Shown piece after piece: positions 36,287-43,637 of a DNA stretch of 64,000 nucleotides. This DNA comes from an uncultured Alkalilimnicola sp. (GTDB lineage: Bacteria; Pseudomonadota; Gammaproteobacteria; Nitrococcales; AK92), in NCBI GenBank assembly GCA_937951875.1, contig CALGAN010000055.1, forward strand, positions 50,989 through 114,988, given 5' to 3'. The position numbers and the translations under genes are program-made. The notes beneath the pieces were generated by a model. The model was not told where the DNA came from and did not search any database. It was given only the letters and a program-made list of their open reading frames with translations. How positions within the stretch are numbered: position 1 is the first letter of the stretch; each line of letters starts with the position of its first letter.

Positions 36287-38917
36287 ATGGCTATTGCGGG
36301 GACGAGGCAAGTGGCGAAAGAGCGGTCCTTGAAATCGGAAGGGCTGGTGGTTCTGACGCTGTTCCTCGTCTATGCCGCGCTGGCCCATTTCAGTCTTCAG
36401 TTCGTGTCCGGTCCCGACACACCATCGCCGGTCTGGCTGCCGGCCGGCGCCGCGGTGGCCGCGCTGCTGCTCAGCCCCAGGCACCGCTGGCCATGGCTGC
36501 TGGCGGCCGTGTTTCTGGCGCAGCTGCTGATCGATTGGCTCAACGGCGCCGACCGGCCTGGGCTGATGTTCGGCTTCGCCTTGTCCGGCGTCGTCGAGCC
36601 GCTGGTGGCCGCGGCGCTGGTGCGCCGCGTGCTCGGAACCCAGCCGGTGAACCTGGCGCTGGTCTGGCATGTGGTGGTGTACAACGCCTTGGGCGGCATC
36701 GTCGCCGCCGGCGTGGGCGCGGTGATCGGCGTGCTGGTCAGCCACCCCACGTCGCCGAACTTCGCCGCCGCGGTGTTGGAGTGGTGGCTGGCGGACTTCG
36801 TCGGCATCGCGGCGGTGGGCGGTGCCATCCTGCTGTGGCAGCAGCGGCGCAGCATCCGCCTGGAGCGGTCGTGCTGGTCGCTGGAGGGACTGGCGCTGAT
36901 CGCGGCGCTGGTCCTGAAAATGGTTCTGCTCGCCACCGCGGTCAGCTCCAGTTACTACTACCTGGCGTTTCCGCTGTTGTACTGGGTGGCGATGCGCTTC
37001 GGGCCGGTGGTCACTGGCCTGGCGGCGCTCTATCTCACCTTCGACGTGCTGTTCTTGAATCTGCTCGGCATGGGGCCGTACGTCATGTCCGGCGTATTCG
37101 AGCTGCAGTCGTTCCTCGCCGTGCTGGTGCCGTCGGCCTATCTGGTGGCGGCGAGCCACTTCGAGCGCTGGCGCCAAGATTCCGCCCTGCGCGACAGCGA
37201 GCAGCGCTACCGGGCGTTCTTCGCCACCAGCAGCGAGGGGATTTGGCAGCTCGACGTCAAGCCGCCCATGCCCATCGATCTGCCGCCGGAGGAGCAGGTG
37301 CGTTATCTGATGCGCCACGCCCTGCTGGTCGAGGCCAACGACGTGGCGCTGCGGATCAGGGGCTATACCAGCGTCGAGCAGGTGCGCGGGCGCAGCGTCG
37401 GCGAGCTGCTGTCGAGCGATCTGATGGCCGAGCTGCTGGAGTCGTTCGTCCGCAACGGCTACTCCAGCAACGCCCTGGACTACTACTGGGTCAGACCGGA
37501 CGGCACCGGCTGCTGGCTCAGCAGTAACGCGGTGGGCATGATCGAGCGCGGCCGTCTGGTCCGGATCTGGGGGACGCAGCGGGATGTCACCGATCGCTAC
37601 CGCCATCTCGAAGAACTTCGGCGCCAGGCCAACACCGATGCCCTCACCGGCTTGCCCAACCGCGCCTGCCTGAGTCGGGCGTTGGCCGAGGCGGTGGCGC
37701 AGGCCAACGCCTCGGCGGGTGGTGGCGCGTTGCTGTTGATGGACCTCAATCGCTTCAAGGAGATCAACGATACCTTGGGACACGAGGCCGGCGACGAGCT
37801 GCTGCGGCAGGTCGGCGAGCGCGTGCGCGGCGTGCGGCGCGAGGGGGCCATGGTGGCGCGCATGGGCGGCGACGAGTTCGCGTTGCTGCTGCCGCGCGTG
37901 AAGAGTCCGCAGCAGGCGCGCGAGGCCGGGCGCGAGCTGCTGCGGGTGCTGCAGGAGCCGTTCGCGTTGCAAGGGTTGTCGGTGGAGCTGGCCGGCTCGG
38001 CCGGACTGGCCTTGTTCCCCGAGCACGGCACCGATGCCGTCACCTTGCTGCGCCGCGCCGAGGTGGCGATGTACCAAGCCAAGGACCGCGCCAGCGGCCT
38101 GGCGATCTACCGGCGCGAGCACGATCCCCACTCGCCGCAGCGCTTGGCGGCGATGACCGAGCTGGGCACCGCGTTGCGCAGCGACGGCCTGGAGCTGTAC
38201 TTCCAGCCCAAGGTGGATGTCGCCAGCCGCGAGCCGGCCGGGCTGGAGGTGCTGGTGCGCTGGCGCCACCCCGAGCTCGGGTTGCTGCCGCCCAGCCAGT
38301 TCGTGCCGATCATCGAGGTCAGTTCGCTGGTGGGGCCGTTCACCGAGTGGGTGCTCGACCGGACGCTGCGGCAGATGGCGCGTTGGTTGGAGAACGGCAT
38401 CGACATCAAGTGCGCGGTCAACGTGTCGGTGCGCAATCTGCTCGACGAAAGCTTTCCGGCCACGGTGCTGCGGCTGCTGGAGCAGCACCGGGTGTCCGCC
38501 GACCGGCTGGAGCTGGAGATCACCGAGACCGCGGTGATGATGGATCCGGAGCATTCGCAGCGGGTGCTGTCGCGTTTGCGCGAGTTGGGGCTGCGCCTGT
38601 CGATCGACGATTTTGGCACCGGCCACGCCTCGCTGGCCTATCTCAAGCGGCTGCCGATCGGCGCGGTCAAGATCGACCGCAGCTTCGTCAACGCCATGGC
38701 CAGCAATGACCAGGACCGCATCATCGTCAGCTCCACCATCCATATGGCGCACGAGCTCGGCCTGCAGGTGGTGGCGGAGGGGGTGGAGGACGGCGCCACC
38801 CTGGACGTGCTGCATACCCTGGGCTGCAATCAGGCGCAGGGGTATCACATCAGCAAGCCCATGCCGGCCAAGGCGGCCACGAATTGGCTCCGCCGGCATG
38901 CGGCTTTCGCGGGGTGA
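36287..38917 (+). CDS. MASE1-PAS-GGDEF-EAL c-di-GMP turnover protein
   Basis: 876 residues. A MASE1-type sensor with about eight membrane helices spans 17-290, followed by PAS (about 300-440), GGDEF (about 447-610, intact GGDEF at 527-531) and EAL (about 625-876). The inhibitory RxxD site reads R-E-G-A at 519-522, so feedback inhibition is probably absent. The EAL motif reads EVL (654-656), but Asn712, Glu744, Asp774-Asp775, Lys795 and Glu831 are kept, so phosphodiesterase activity is plausible. The start is uncertain: ATG 36287 is chosen, with GTG 36311 an alternative. It may control the cellulose synthase, whose PilZ domain binds c-di-GMP. Confidence 0.9.
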   Translation: MAIAGTRQVAKERSLKSEGLVVLTLFLVYAALAHFSLQFVSGPDTPSPVWLPAGAAVAALLLSPRHRWPWLLAAVFLAQLLIDWLNGADRPGLMFGFALSGVVEPLVAAALVRRVLGTQPVNLALVWHVVVYNALGGIVAAGVGAVIGVLVSHPTSPNFAAAVLEWWLADFVGIAAVGGAILLWQQRRSIRLERSCWSLEGLALIAALVLKMVLLATAVSSSYYYLAFPLLYWVAMRFGPVVTGLAALYLTFDVLFLNLLGMGPYVMSGVFELQSFLAVLVPSAYLVAASHFERWRQDSALRDSEQRYRAFFATSSEGIWQLDVKPPMPIDLPPEEQVRYLMRHALLVEANDVALRIRGYTSVEQVRGRSVGELLSSDLMAELLESFVRNGYSSNALDYYWVRPDGTGCWLSSNAVGMIERGRLVRIWGTQRDVTDRYRHLEELRRQANTDALTGLPNRACLSRALAEAVAQANASAGGGALLLMDLNRFKEINDTLGHEAGDELLRQVGERVRGVRREGAMVARMGGDEFALLLPRVKSPQQAREAGRELLRVLQEPFALQGLSVELAGSAGLALFPEHGTDAVTLLRRAEVAMYQAKDRASGLAIYRREHDPHSPQRLAAMTELGTALRSDGLELYFQPKVDVASREPAGLEVLVRWRHPELGLLPPSQFVPIIEVSSLVGPFTEWVLDRTLRQMARWLENGIDIKCAVNVSVRNLLDESFPATVLRLLEQHRVSADRLELEITETAVMMDPEHSQRVLSRLRELGLRLSIDDFGTGHASLAYLKRLPIGAVKIDRSFVNAMASNDQDRIIVSSTIHMAHELGLQVVAEGVEDGATLDVLHTLGCNQAQGYHISKPMPAKAATNWLRRHAAFAG

Positions 38918-38962
38918 GCCATCGTCGCGACCAGGGCTTTAACCACGCAATTGACAGGGAAA

Positions 38963-38976
38963 TTGACTCCGGTCAA
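38963..38976. promoter_or_regulatory. Crp/Fnr-type palindrome upstream of a small membrane protein
   Basis: TTGAC-TCCG-GTCAA is a perfect 5-bp inverted repeat with the four-base spacer of Fnr/Anr/Dnr sites. It lies 66 bases before the ATG of the DUF3149-like gene, a position suited to activation. Confidence 0.55.
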
Positions 38977-39041
38977 CAAGCGCCGGCTGCGAACGCGGCA
39001 TGGTGCGGTCGATAAGTACAACGAAAAAGAGGCCGCTCGTC

Positions 39042-39218
39042 ATGCAAGACTTGATCGCTTTGGTCAGCAACCGTCCCGATTTCTGGTTGAGCCTGATCGT
39101 CATCCTGGCCATGCTGGGTATGGCCGTGTACTTCGTGCGGTTCGTGATTCGCAATGTGCGCAACGACACGGCCCATCCGGCCCCGCCGCGGGAGCGGCCT
39201 CGGCAGGACGCTCACTGA
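39042..39218 (+). CDS. Small membrane protein, DUF3149-like
   Basis: 58 residues with one strong hydrophobic helix (DFWLSLIVILAMLGMAVYFVRFVI) followed by a basic and proline-rich tail. The helix pattern resembles DUF3149 proteins of gammaproteobacteria. ATG 39042 is favoured by AGAGG upstream; the open frame starts earlier without a ribosome binding site. Its 3' end overlaps the convergent amidotransferase gene by seven bases. A Fnr-type palindrome upstream suggests redox- or oxygen-dependent expression. Confidence 0.7.
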   Translation: MQDLIALVSNRPDFWLSLIVILAMLGMAVYFVRFVIRNVRNDTAHPAPPRERPRQDAH

Positions 39219-40012
39219 CGCGCGCTGCGCTGGCTGGCCTCGCGGACCAGGGCGCGGAACAGGTTCTGCTGGTCCGGGCGCTGGGGCAGATACTCGGGGT
39301 GCCACTGCACGCCGATGGCGAACGGTAGCAGGTCGTGCTCGACGGCCTGCACCACGCCCGTAGTTTCCCGGGCCACCACCCGCAGGTCCGGCGCGAGCTG
39401 GCGGATGGCCTGCTTGTGCAGTGAGTTCACCCGGCAGGCGGTGCTGCCGAGAATGCGGCTGAGCCGGCTGCCGGGTTCGATCACGATGGCCTTGTGCGGC
39501 CATACGGTGTGAACCTGCGGCGTCTCCACGTAGAACGCGGTCAGATCCTGATACAGCGAACCGCCGCAACAGACGTTGAGCAGCTGCGCGCCGCGGCAGA
39601 TGCCCAGTACCGGCAGGCCGCGGGCCAGCGCGGCCCGCAGGAGCGCCGTTTCCAGGGCGTCGCGGGCGCTGTCGCCGCCGGGACGGTGGGTCATGGTGCT
39701 CAAGGCCCGCCGCAGTAGGTAGATCAGCGGAAACAGCACCAGCGACAGCAGCCGCCGCGCCAGCATCCGCTCCGGGCTCTGCAGCTCTTGCAGGGTGCTG
39801 CTTTCCTGGCCGCCGTACAAGGTCGGGTCGATGTCGGCGCCGCCGCCGATGATCAGGCCGTCGAGCTGCTCCGGCCGGCAGGGCCGGCTGGGCGTGATGC
39901 GGATCGCCCTGCCGCCGGCGCGGCGCACCGCCAGCCAAGTGAACCACCAGGCGGCCAGCCCTCCCCGGTCTGGGCCGGTGACGCCGATCAGCGGGCGCCT
40001 CGTTCCAGCCAT
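39212..40012 (-). CDS. Class I glutamine amidotransferase, gamma-glutamyl hydrolase (PuuD) type
   Basis: 266 residues of the class I glutamine amidotransferase fold. The nucleophile is Cys139 in GICRGAQLLNV and the His238/Glu240 pair is in GVQWHPEYL. The closest general type is gamma-glutamyl-GABA hydrolase (PuuD). A hydrophobic insert at about 86-102 (RRLLSLVLFPLIYLLRR) is unusual for this soluble family. The start overlaps the 3' end of the amidoligase gene by 25 bases, so the two are coupled. It probably hydrolyses a gamma-glutamyl amide or supplies ammonia in partnership with the amidoligase. Confidence 0.85.
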   Translation of the reverse strand: MAGTRRPLIGVTGPDRGGLAAWWFTWLAVRRAGGRAIRITPSRPCRPEQLDGLIIGGGADIDPTLYGGQESSTLQELQSPERMLARRLLSLVLFPLIYLLRRALSTMTHRPGGDSARDALETALLRAALARGLPVLGICRGAQLLNVCCGGSLYQDLTAFYVETPQVHTVWPHKAIVIEPGSRLSRILGSTACRVNSLHKQAIRQLAPDLRVVARETTGVVQAVEHDLLPFAIGVQWHPEYLPQRPDQQNLFRALVREASQRSARQ

Positions 40013-40998
40013 GTGTCGGCGACGCGGTTGGCCCAGCCTTCATCATAGCCCAGCGTCCACTGACTGCGGTGCCGCTGGAAATCCTCGCTCATCGCTGCGA
40101 GCTTGTCCGGAGCCTGAGCCAGGTCGTCCACGGCTACCCAGCCGGCCCACTCTTGCGCAATGGTCCAGTCCGGATCGTCGATCAGGCAATTCGGCAGGCG
40201 GTAGTGAAAGGTCGGGCGTGGTTTGTTCTTGACCTTATGCTCCCCCAGATCGCGGCAAACCCGTTCGCCGGCGATGTGAGCGAGCAGCGGTAGCATGTCC
40301 AGCGGCCGGTTGCGGGTGGGGTTGTAATCGACGTAGTCGTCGATCAGCTGCTCGATGCTCGGCCGATAGCCGGGGTCCAGCACGCGGCGCACGTAGGCTT
40401 GCGGGAAATCGTTGACGAACGGCGACAGGCGCCGGGCGATCGCTACCTGGCTGCGCTGCTGTAGCCAGTCCACCAGCAGCAAGAAGGCGCGCAGGTAGGC
40501 GAGCAACGTGTCGGCGTCGAAGGCCGGCGCCTCCGGGTTGAACTGCAGGCTGAAGGCGTAGCGCAGCGAGGCCTTGGTGCCCAAGGCATGCGCCTGTTGC
40601 AGCCGCTCCCGCAGCCGCTCGGTCCGCCAAGCCTCGGTCATGGGCAGCGGCGGCGAGCCGATCTCGTGCGGCACCAGAGTGGAAGCGACCCGCGCCAGCA
40701 GGTCCTCCGCCTGCGCCAGCGACTCGTCGCTCAGATCTACCCCCATGAAATCGAGGAACTTCAGATAGCTGCGCTCCTTGAGCAGCAGCAGGTCGATCTC
40801 GACGTCGAAATCGCCCCAGGCCGTGCCGACTACCCGCTTTTCGAATCGGCTCAACTCGCTCACCGAACCGCCGTAGAGCTCCACGATAATCGCGCAGATC
40901 TGGTCGATATCGACTCCGGCGAACTCCAGCTCTATCCCGACCCGGCGAATATCGCCGCGGGCGTTGTGCAATCGCCGTGGTAACGGAAATTCGCTCAT
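39988..40998 (-). CDS. Amidoligase family protein (glutamine synthetase-like fold)
   Basis: 336 residues. The N-terminal VGIELEFAGVD (IELEF 22-26), DVEID (65-69), PHEIGSPPLPM (His111-Glu112) and LQFNPE (151-156) match the putative amidoligase family related to glutamine synthetase. These glutamates and histidines would bind ATP and metal for amide-bond formation. ATG 40998 is followed directly by the conserved region. It is coupled to the downstream amidotransferase. The substrate pair is unknown; peptide, polyamine or cell-wall tailoring are possibilities raised for the family. Confidence 0.8.
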   Translation of the reverse strand: MSEFPLPRRLHNARGDIRRVGIELEFAGVDIDQICAIIVELYGGSVSELSRFEKRVVGTAWGDFDVEIDLLLLKERSYLKFLDFMGVDLSDESLAQAEDLLARVASTLVPHEIGSPPLPMTEAWRTERLRERLQQAHALGTKASLRYAFSLQFNPEAPAFDADTLLAYLRAFLLLVDWLQQRSQVAIARRLSPFVNDFPQAYVRRVLDPGYRPSIEQLIDDYVDYNPTRNRPLDMLPLLAHIAGERVCRDLGEHKVKNKPRPTFHYRLPNCLIDDPDWTIAQEWAGWVAVDDLAQAPDKLAAMSEDFQRHRSQWTLGYDEGWANRVADTWLERGAR

Positions 40999-41324
40999 GA
41001 AGTCTCCTGAAGCTCGGTAACTCGGCTGTCGTTAAATGGCGACGCTGCTGCGAATTGCGGGCGCTCGGCGGAGCGCCGTGAAGGCTCTTTGCTGAATTCG
41101 CAACGTATTGAGAAAAAAGGTTTTTGGTGCATGCGCAGAGATCTTCGGCGCAATCGCCGCCGGGGCGGACGTTTTCGGGGACGGCGATCGCTGCGTGTTG
41201 AATGGTGTCGTCACGACCCCAGATAAAGCCGCGCTCGAGACGGGCCCGTGCGGCAACTCCCTGGGACGGATCCGAGGGACATTGCGCGGGATGGGCGCCC
41301 ACAACGTAACGGAGGCACATTCGC
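40999..41324. other. Divergent intergenic region
   Basis: 326 bases between the amidoligase gene and a small lipoprotein. A relatively AT-rich patch at 41088-41131 is the likely promoter zone. I see no gene, strong palindrome or known regulatory motif. Confidence 0.35.
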
Positions 41325-41525
41325 ATGCGTAAATTGCTCGCCATTTTGGCTCTGGCGCTTCCTTTGACCCTGGTCGGCTGCGAGCAGCAGGGAGGCGGTA
41401 CCGGTGGCGGTCCGGCCGGCGGGAGCGGGCAGGGTGAGGAGACTAGTCCTTCCGGTCAGCCGGGCGGCTTGGGCGGCGGCGACGCGGGTACCGGTGGCAC
41501 CGGCTCTGGCGCGAGCGGCGGCTGA
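41325..41525 (+). CDS. Small Gly-rich lipoprotein
   Basis: 66 residues. The signal peptide ends in lipobox LVGC, placing the lipid anchor on Cys19. The mature part is almost only Gly, Ser, Thr and Gln with no recognisable domain. ATG 41325 has a GGAGG ribosome binding site. It is 64 bases ahead of another tiny lipoprotein, suggesting co-transcription. Function unknown. Confidence 0.65.
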   Translation: MRKLLAILALALPLTLVGCEQQGGGTGGGPAGGSGQGEETSPSGQPGGLGGGDAGTGGTGSGASGG

Positions 41526-41589
41526 CCTTCAATCGAAAGAAGTGGGGCGCGGCGGCGTTTCGCCGCCCCCGAGCGCGGAGAGTGCCGTT

Positions 41590-41733
41590 ATGGCCAAGTG
41601 GTTGCTAGTTGCGTTGCTGGTCTGCCCGCTGGTCGGTTGCGACCAGGATGGTCCCATGGAGAACGCAGGAGAGAAGGTGGACCGGGCGGTAGACGACGCC
41701 GGCGACGCCATCGAGCGGAACACCGACCGCTAG
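41590..41733 (+). CDS. Tiny entericidin-like lipoprotein
   Basis: 47 residues: a signal ending in LVGC (Cys17), then a short amphipathic repeat (MENAGEKVDRAVDDAGDAIERNTD). The size and the Gly-x-x-Val-Asp-x-Ala pattern resemble entericidin-type lipoproteins, but the match is loose. ATG 41590 follows a GGAGAG ribosome binding site. A structured non-coding segment with terminators follows directly. Confidence 0.65.
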   Translation: MAKWLLVALLVCPLVGCDQDGPMENAGEKVDRAVDDAGDAIERNTDR

Positions 41734-41782
41734 CGGGCGGCCTCCCTTGAAAGAGCGGAGCGGTATCCCTACTACGATCCAA

Positions 41783-41966
41783 ACAGGGCACGGGGCCCGA
41801 GCGGACTTGAAATCGGGGGCCGTGTCTCCAGATGGAACTTTGTGGCGGCAAGAGAGTCATAGCTAACAGAGAGACCGCGACGAGCGGTCGGCTTCGAGAC
41901 GAAGCCTACGGTTATTGACCGGTCCGACCCATCCCCCCCCCCCCCAATTGTCGGGCCGGTTTTTTT
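41783..41966 (+). ncRNA. Candidate structured small RNA or long structured 3' UTR
   Basis: About 180 bases without an open frame contain four successive hairpins: CACGG...CCGTG with inner CCCGA/TCGGG; GACCGC-GACGA-GCGGTC; GGCTTCG-AGA-CGAAGCC; and the terminator 41918-41966. A possible promoter is TTGAAA at 41747-41752 with TACGAT at 41773-41778 (long 20-base spacer). It could equally be the 3' end of the lipoprotein transcript. It matches no RNA family I know. The 5' end is approximate. Confidence 0.45.
41918..41966 (+). terminator. Strong Rho-independent terminator with a poly-C loop
   Basis: An 11-bp stem (ACCGGTCCGAC 41918-41928 with GTCGGGCCGGT 41950-41960, one G-T pair) is followed by seven T at 41960-41966. 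The loop holds a run of 13 C (41933-41945). Confidence 0.9.
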
Positions 41967-41973
41967 ATTCAGG

Positions 41974-42006
41974 ATGCCGAAGCGTAGAGCGCTTCGGCAT
42001 TTTCTT
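41974..42006. terminator. Second terminator, 11-bp perfect stem
   Basis: ATGCCGAAGCG 41974-41984 pairs perfectly with CGCTTCGGCAT 41990-42000 around TAGAG, then TTTCTT. It is tandem with the preceding terminator, so transcription from the left is tightly closed off before metY. Confidence 0.8.
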
Positions 42007-42289
42007 ATGTCTCCAGGCTATTTGCGCCGTCTTGCTAGACGGGTAACCTAGGTAGGACGTTCGATCCGCGTCCGCGCCGCTTCCGGCTGCGGCGGTGGCT
42101 CGCCAAACTTTTGTTTTTAATAAAATAAGATGCTAATGGTCGCGTGCCGCGCGCGCGGCTTCACGGTTTCCGCCATCGGTGCAGAGTCTCTAAGAAAGCC
42201 TTGCAGTCGGCTCGGCAGGGTTTTGTTAGAGACTCTACAAGTGGCGAGAGGCCGACTCGCTTGCCACCACTAGACATAAGGGGAACAGT
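42007..42289 (+). promoter_or_regulatory. metY promoter region and structured leader
   Basis: The AT-rich stretch 42106-42131 (TAAAAT at 42121-42126 or TAAGAT at 42126-42131 as possible -10) is the likely promoter; no clear -35 box. The leader then holds a GCCGCGCGCGCGGC palindrome near 42147, an 11-bp perfect inverted repeat AGAGTCTCTAA 42183-42193/TTAGAGACTCT 42226-42236, and a further imperfect stem before the ribosome binding site AAGGGGA. It resembles neither the SAM-I nor the SAM-II riboswitch consensus. Confidence 0.45.
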
Positions 42290-43567
42290 GTGAAGCTCGA
42301 GACGATTGCCATTCACGGCGGCTACTCGCCCGATCCCACCACCAAGGCGGTGGCGGTGCCCATCTACCAGACCACCTCCTACGCCTTCGACAGCGCCCAG
42401 CACGGCGCCGACCTGTTCGACCTGAAGGTGCCGGGCAACATCTACACCCGCATCATGAACCCCACCAACGCGGTGCTGGAGCAGCGCGTTGCGCAGATGG
42501 AAGGCGGCGTGGGCGCGCTGGCCCTGGCCTCGGGCATGGCGGCGATCGAGTACGCCATCGAAACCATCGCCGAGGTGGGCGACAACATCGTCACCACCAG
42601 CAAGCTCTACGGCGGCACCTACAACCTGTTCGCCCATACCTTCCCGCGCCGCGGCATCGAGGTGCGCTTCGCCGCCCATGATGACTTCGAGGGTCTGGCC
42701 AAGCTGATCGACGCCCGGACCAAGGCGGTGTTCTGCGAGTCCATCGGCAATCCGTCCGGTAACATCGCCGACATCGAGCGGCTGGCGAAGATCGCCCACG
42801 ACGCCGGCGTGCCGCTGATCGTCGACAACACCGTGCCCAGCCCCTATCTGTGGCGGCCGTTCGAGCACGGCGCCGACATCGTGGTGCATGCCCTGACCAA
42901 GTACATGGGTGGCCACGGCACCACCATCGCCGGCATCCTGGTGGACTCCGGCAAGTTCCCGTGGGCCGAGCACAAAGAGCGCTTCCGCATGCTCAACGAG
43001 CCTGACCCGTCCTACCATGGCGTGGTCTACACCGAGGCGCTGGGGCCAGCTGCCTACATTGGCCGGGCGCGCGTGGTGCCGCTGCGCAACACCGGCGCGG
43101 CGCTGTCGCCATTCAACGCCTTCCTGGTGCTGCAGGGCATTGAGACCCTGCCGCTGCGCATGGAGCGGCACTGCGAGAACGCGCTGAAGGTGGCGCAGTT
43201 CCTCAAGGACCATCCGCAGGTGAATTGGGTCAACTATGCCGGCCTGCCGGATCACCCGGAACACGCCCTGGTGCAGAAGTACATGAACGGCAAGGCCTCC
43301 GGCATCCTGAGCTTCGGCATCAAGGGCGGCAAGGAAGCGGGTGCCAAGTTCCTCGACGCGCTCAAGCTGATCGTGCGCCTGGTGAACATCGGCGACGCTA
43401 AGTCGCTGGCCACCCATCCGGCCAGCACCACCCACCGGCAGCTCAACGACGAGGAGCTGGCCAAGGCCGGTGTGACGCCGGACATGGTGCGCCTGTCGAT
43501 CGGCATCGAGCACATCGACGACATCCTGGCCGATATCGACCAGGCGCTGGCGGCCGCCGCCAAGTAG
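42290..43567 (+). CDS. metY: O-acetylhomoserine aminocarboxypropyltransferase (sulfhydrylase)
   Basis: 425 residues of the Cys/Met metabolism PLP family. The PLP lysine is Lys204 in VHALTKYMGGHGT. SGMAAIEYAI, YGGTYNLFAHTFPRRGIEVRF and LATHPASTTHRQLNDEE are typical of MetY. It makes homocysteine from O-acetylhomoserine and sulfide, feeding MetH. The start is GTG 42290, preceded by AAGGGGA. It is preceded by a structured leader, so regulation by methionine status is possible. A perfect 30-base palindrome follows the gene. Confidence 0.93.
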   Translation: MKLETIAIHGGYSPDPTTKAVAVPIYQTTSYAFDSAQHGADLFDLKVPGNIYTRIMNPTNAVLEQRVAQMEGGVGALALASGMAAIEYAIETIAEVGDNIVTTSKLYGGTYNLFAHTFPRRGIEVRFAAHDDFEGLAKLIDARTKAVFCESIGNPSGNIADIERLAKIAHDAGVPLIVDNTVPSPYLWRPFEHGADIVVHALTKYMGGHGTTIAGILVDSGKFPWAEHKERFRMLNEPDPSYHGVVYTEALGPAAYIGRARVVPLRNTGAALSPFNAFLVLQGIETLPLRMERHCENALKVAQFLKDHPQVNWVNYAGLPDHPEHALVQKYMNGKASGILSFGIKGGKEAGAKFLDALKLIVRLVNIGDAKSLATHPASTTHRQLNDEELAKAGVTPDMVRLSIGIEHIDDILADIDQALAAAAK

Positions 43568-43574
43568 CCTTGGA

Positions 43575-43604
43575 CCGGCCGGGCCGTGCGCACGGCCCGG
43601 CCGG
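43575..43604. terminator. Perfect 30-base palindrome after metY
   Basis: A 14-bp arm (CCGGCCGGGCCGTG) and its exact complement are separated only by CG. There is no T tract. It lies eight bases past the metY stop and could slow or attenuate transcription into the next gene. Confidence 0.5.
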
Positions 43605-43637
43605 CGCCGCGGAGGAGTGTCGACCCGGGAGCTGACG

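Noticed and set aside
36161..38899. Antisense open frame of 912 codons opposite the GGDEF-EAL gene
   Set aside because: Low-complexity His/Gln/Arg-rich translation with no domain, covering a clearly conserved gene on the other strand. The same applies to other long antisense frames in the window.
41871..41907. Two adjacent hairpins with ACGA words, like a guanidine-II (mini-ykkC) riboswitch
   Set aside because: The second ACGA falls partly inside a stem rather than in a tetraloop, there is no linker between the hairpins, and a terminator, not a guanidine-related gene, follows.
42028..42077. tRNA-like segment with a hairpin and a GTTCGATCC word
   Set aside because: The anticodon-like loop has the wrong size, there is no acceptor stem or D arm, and the T-arm pairing fails.
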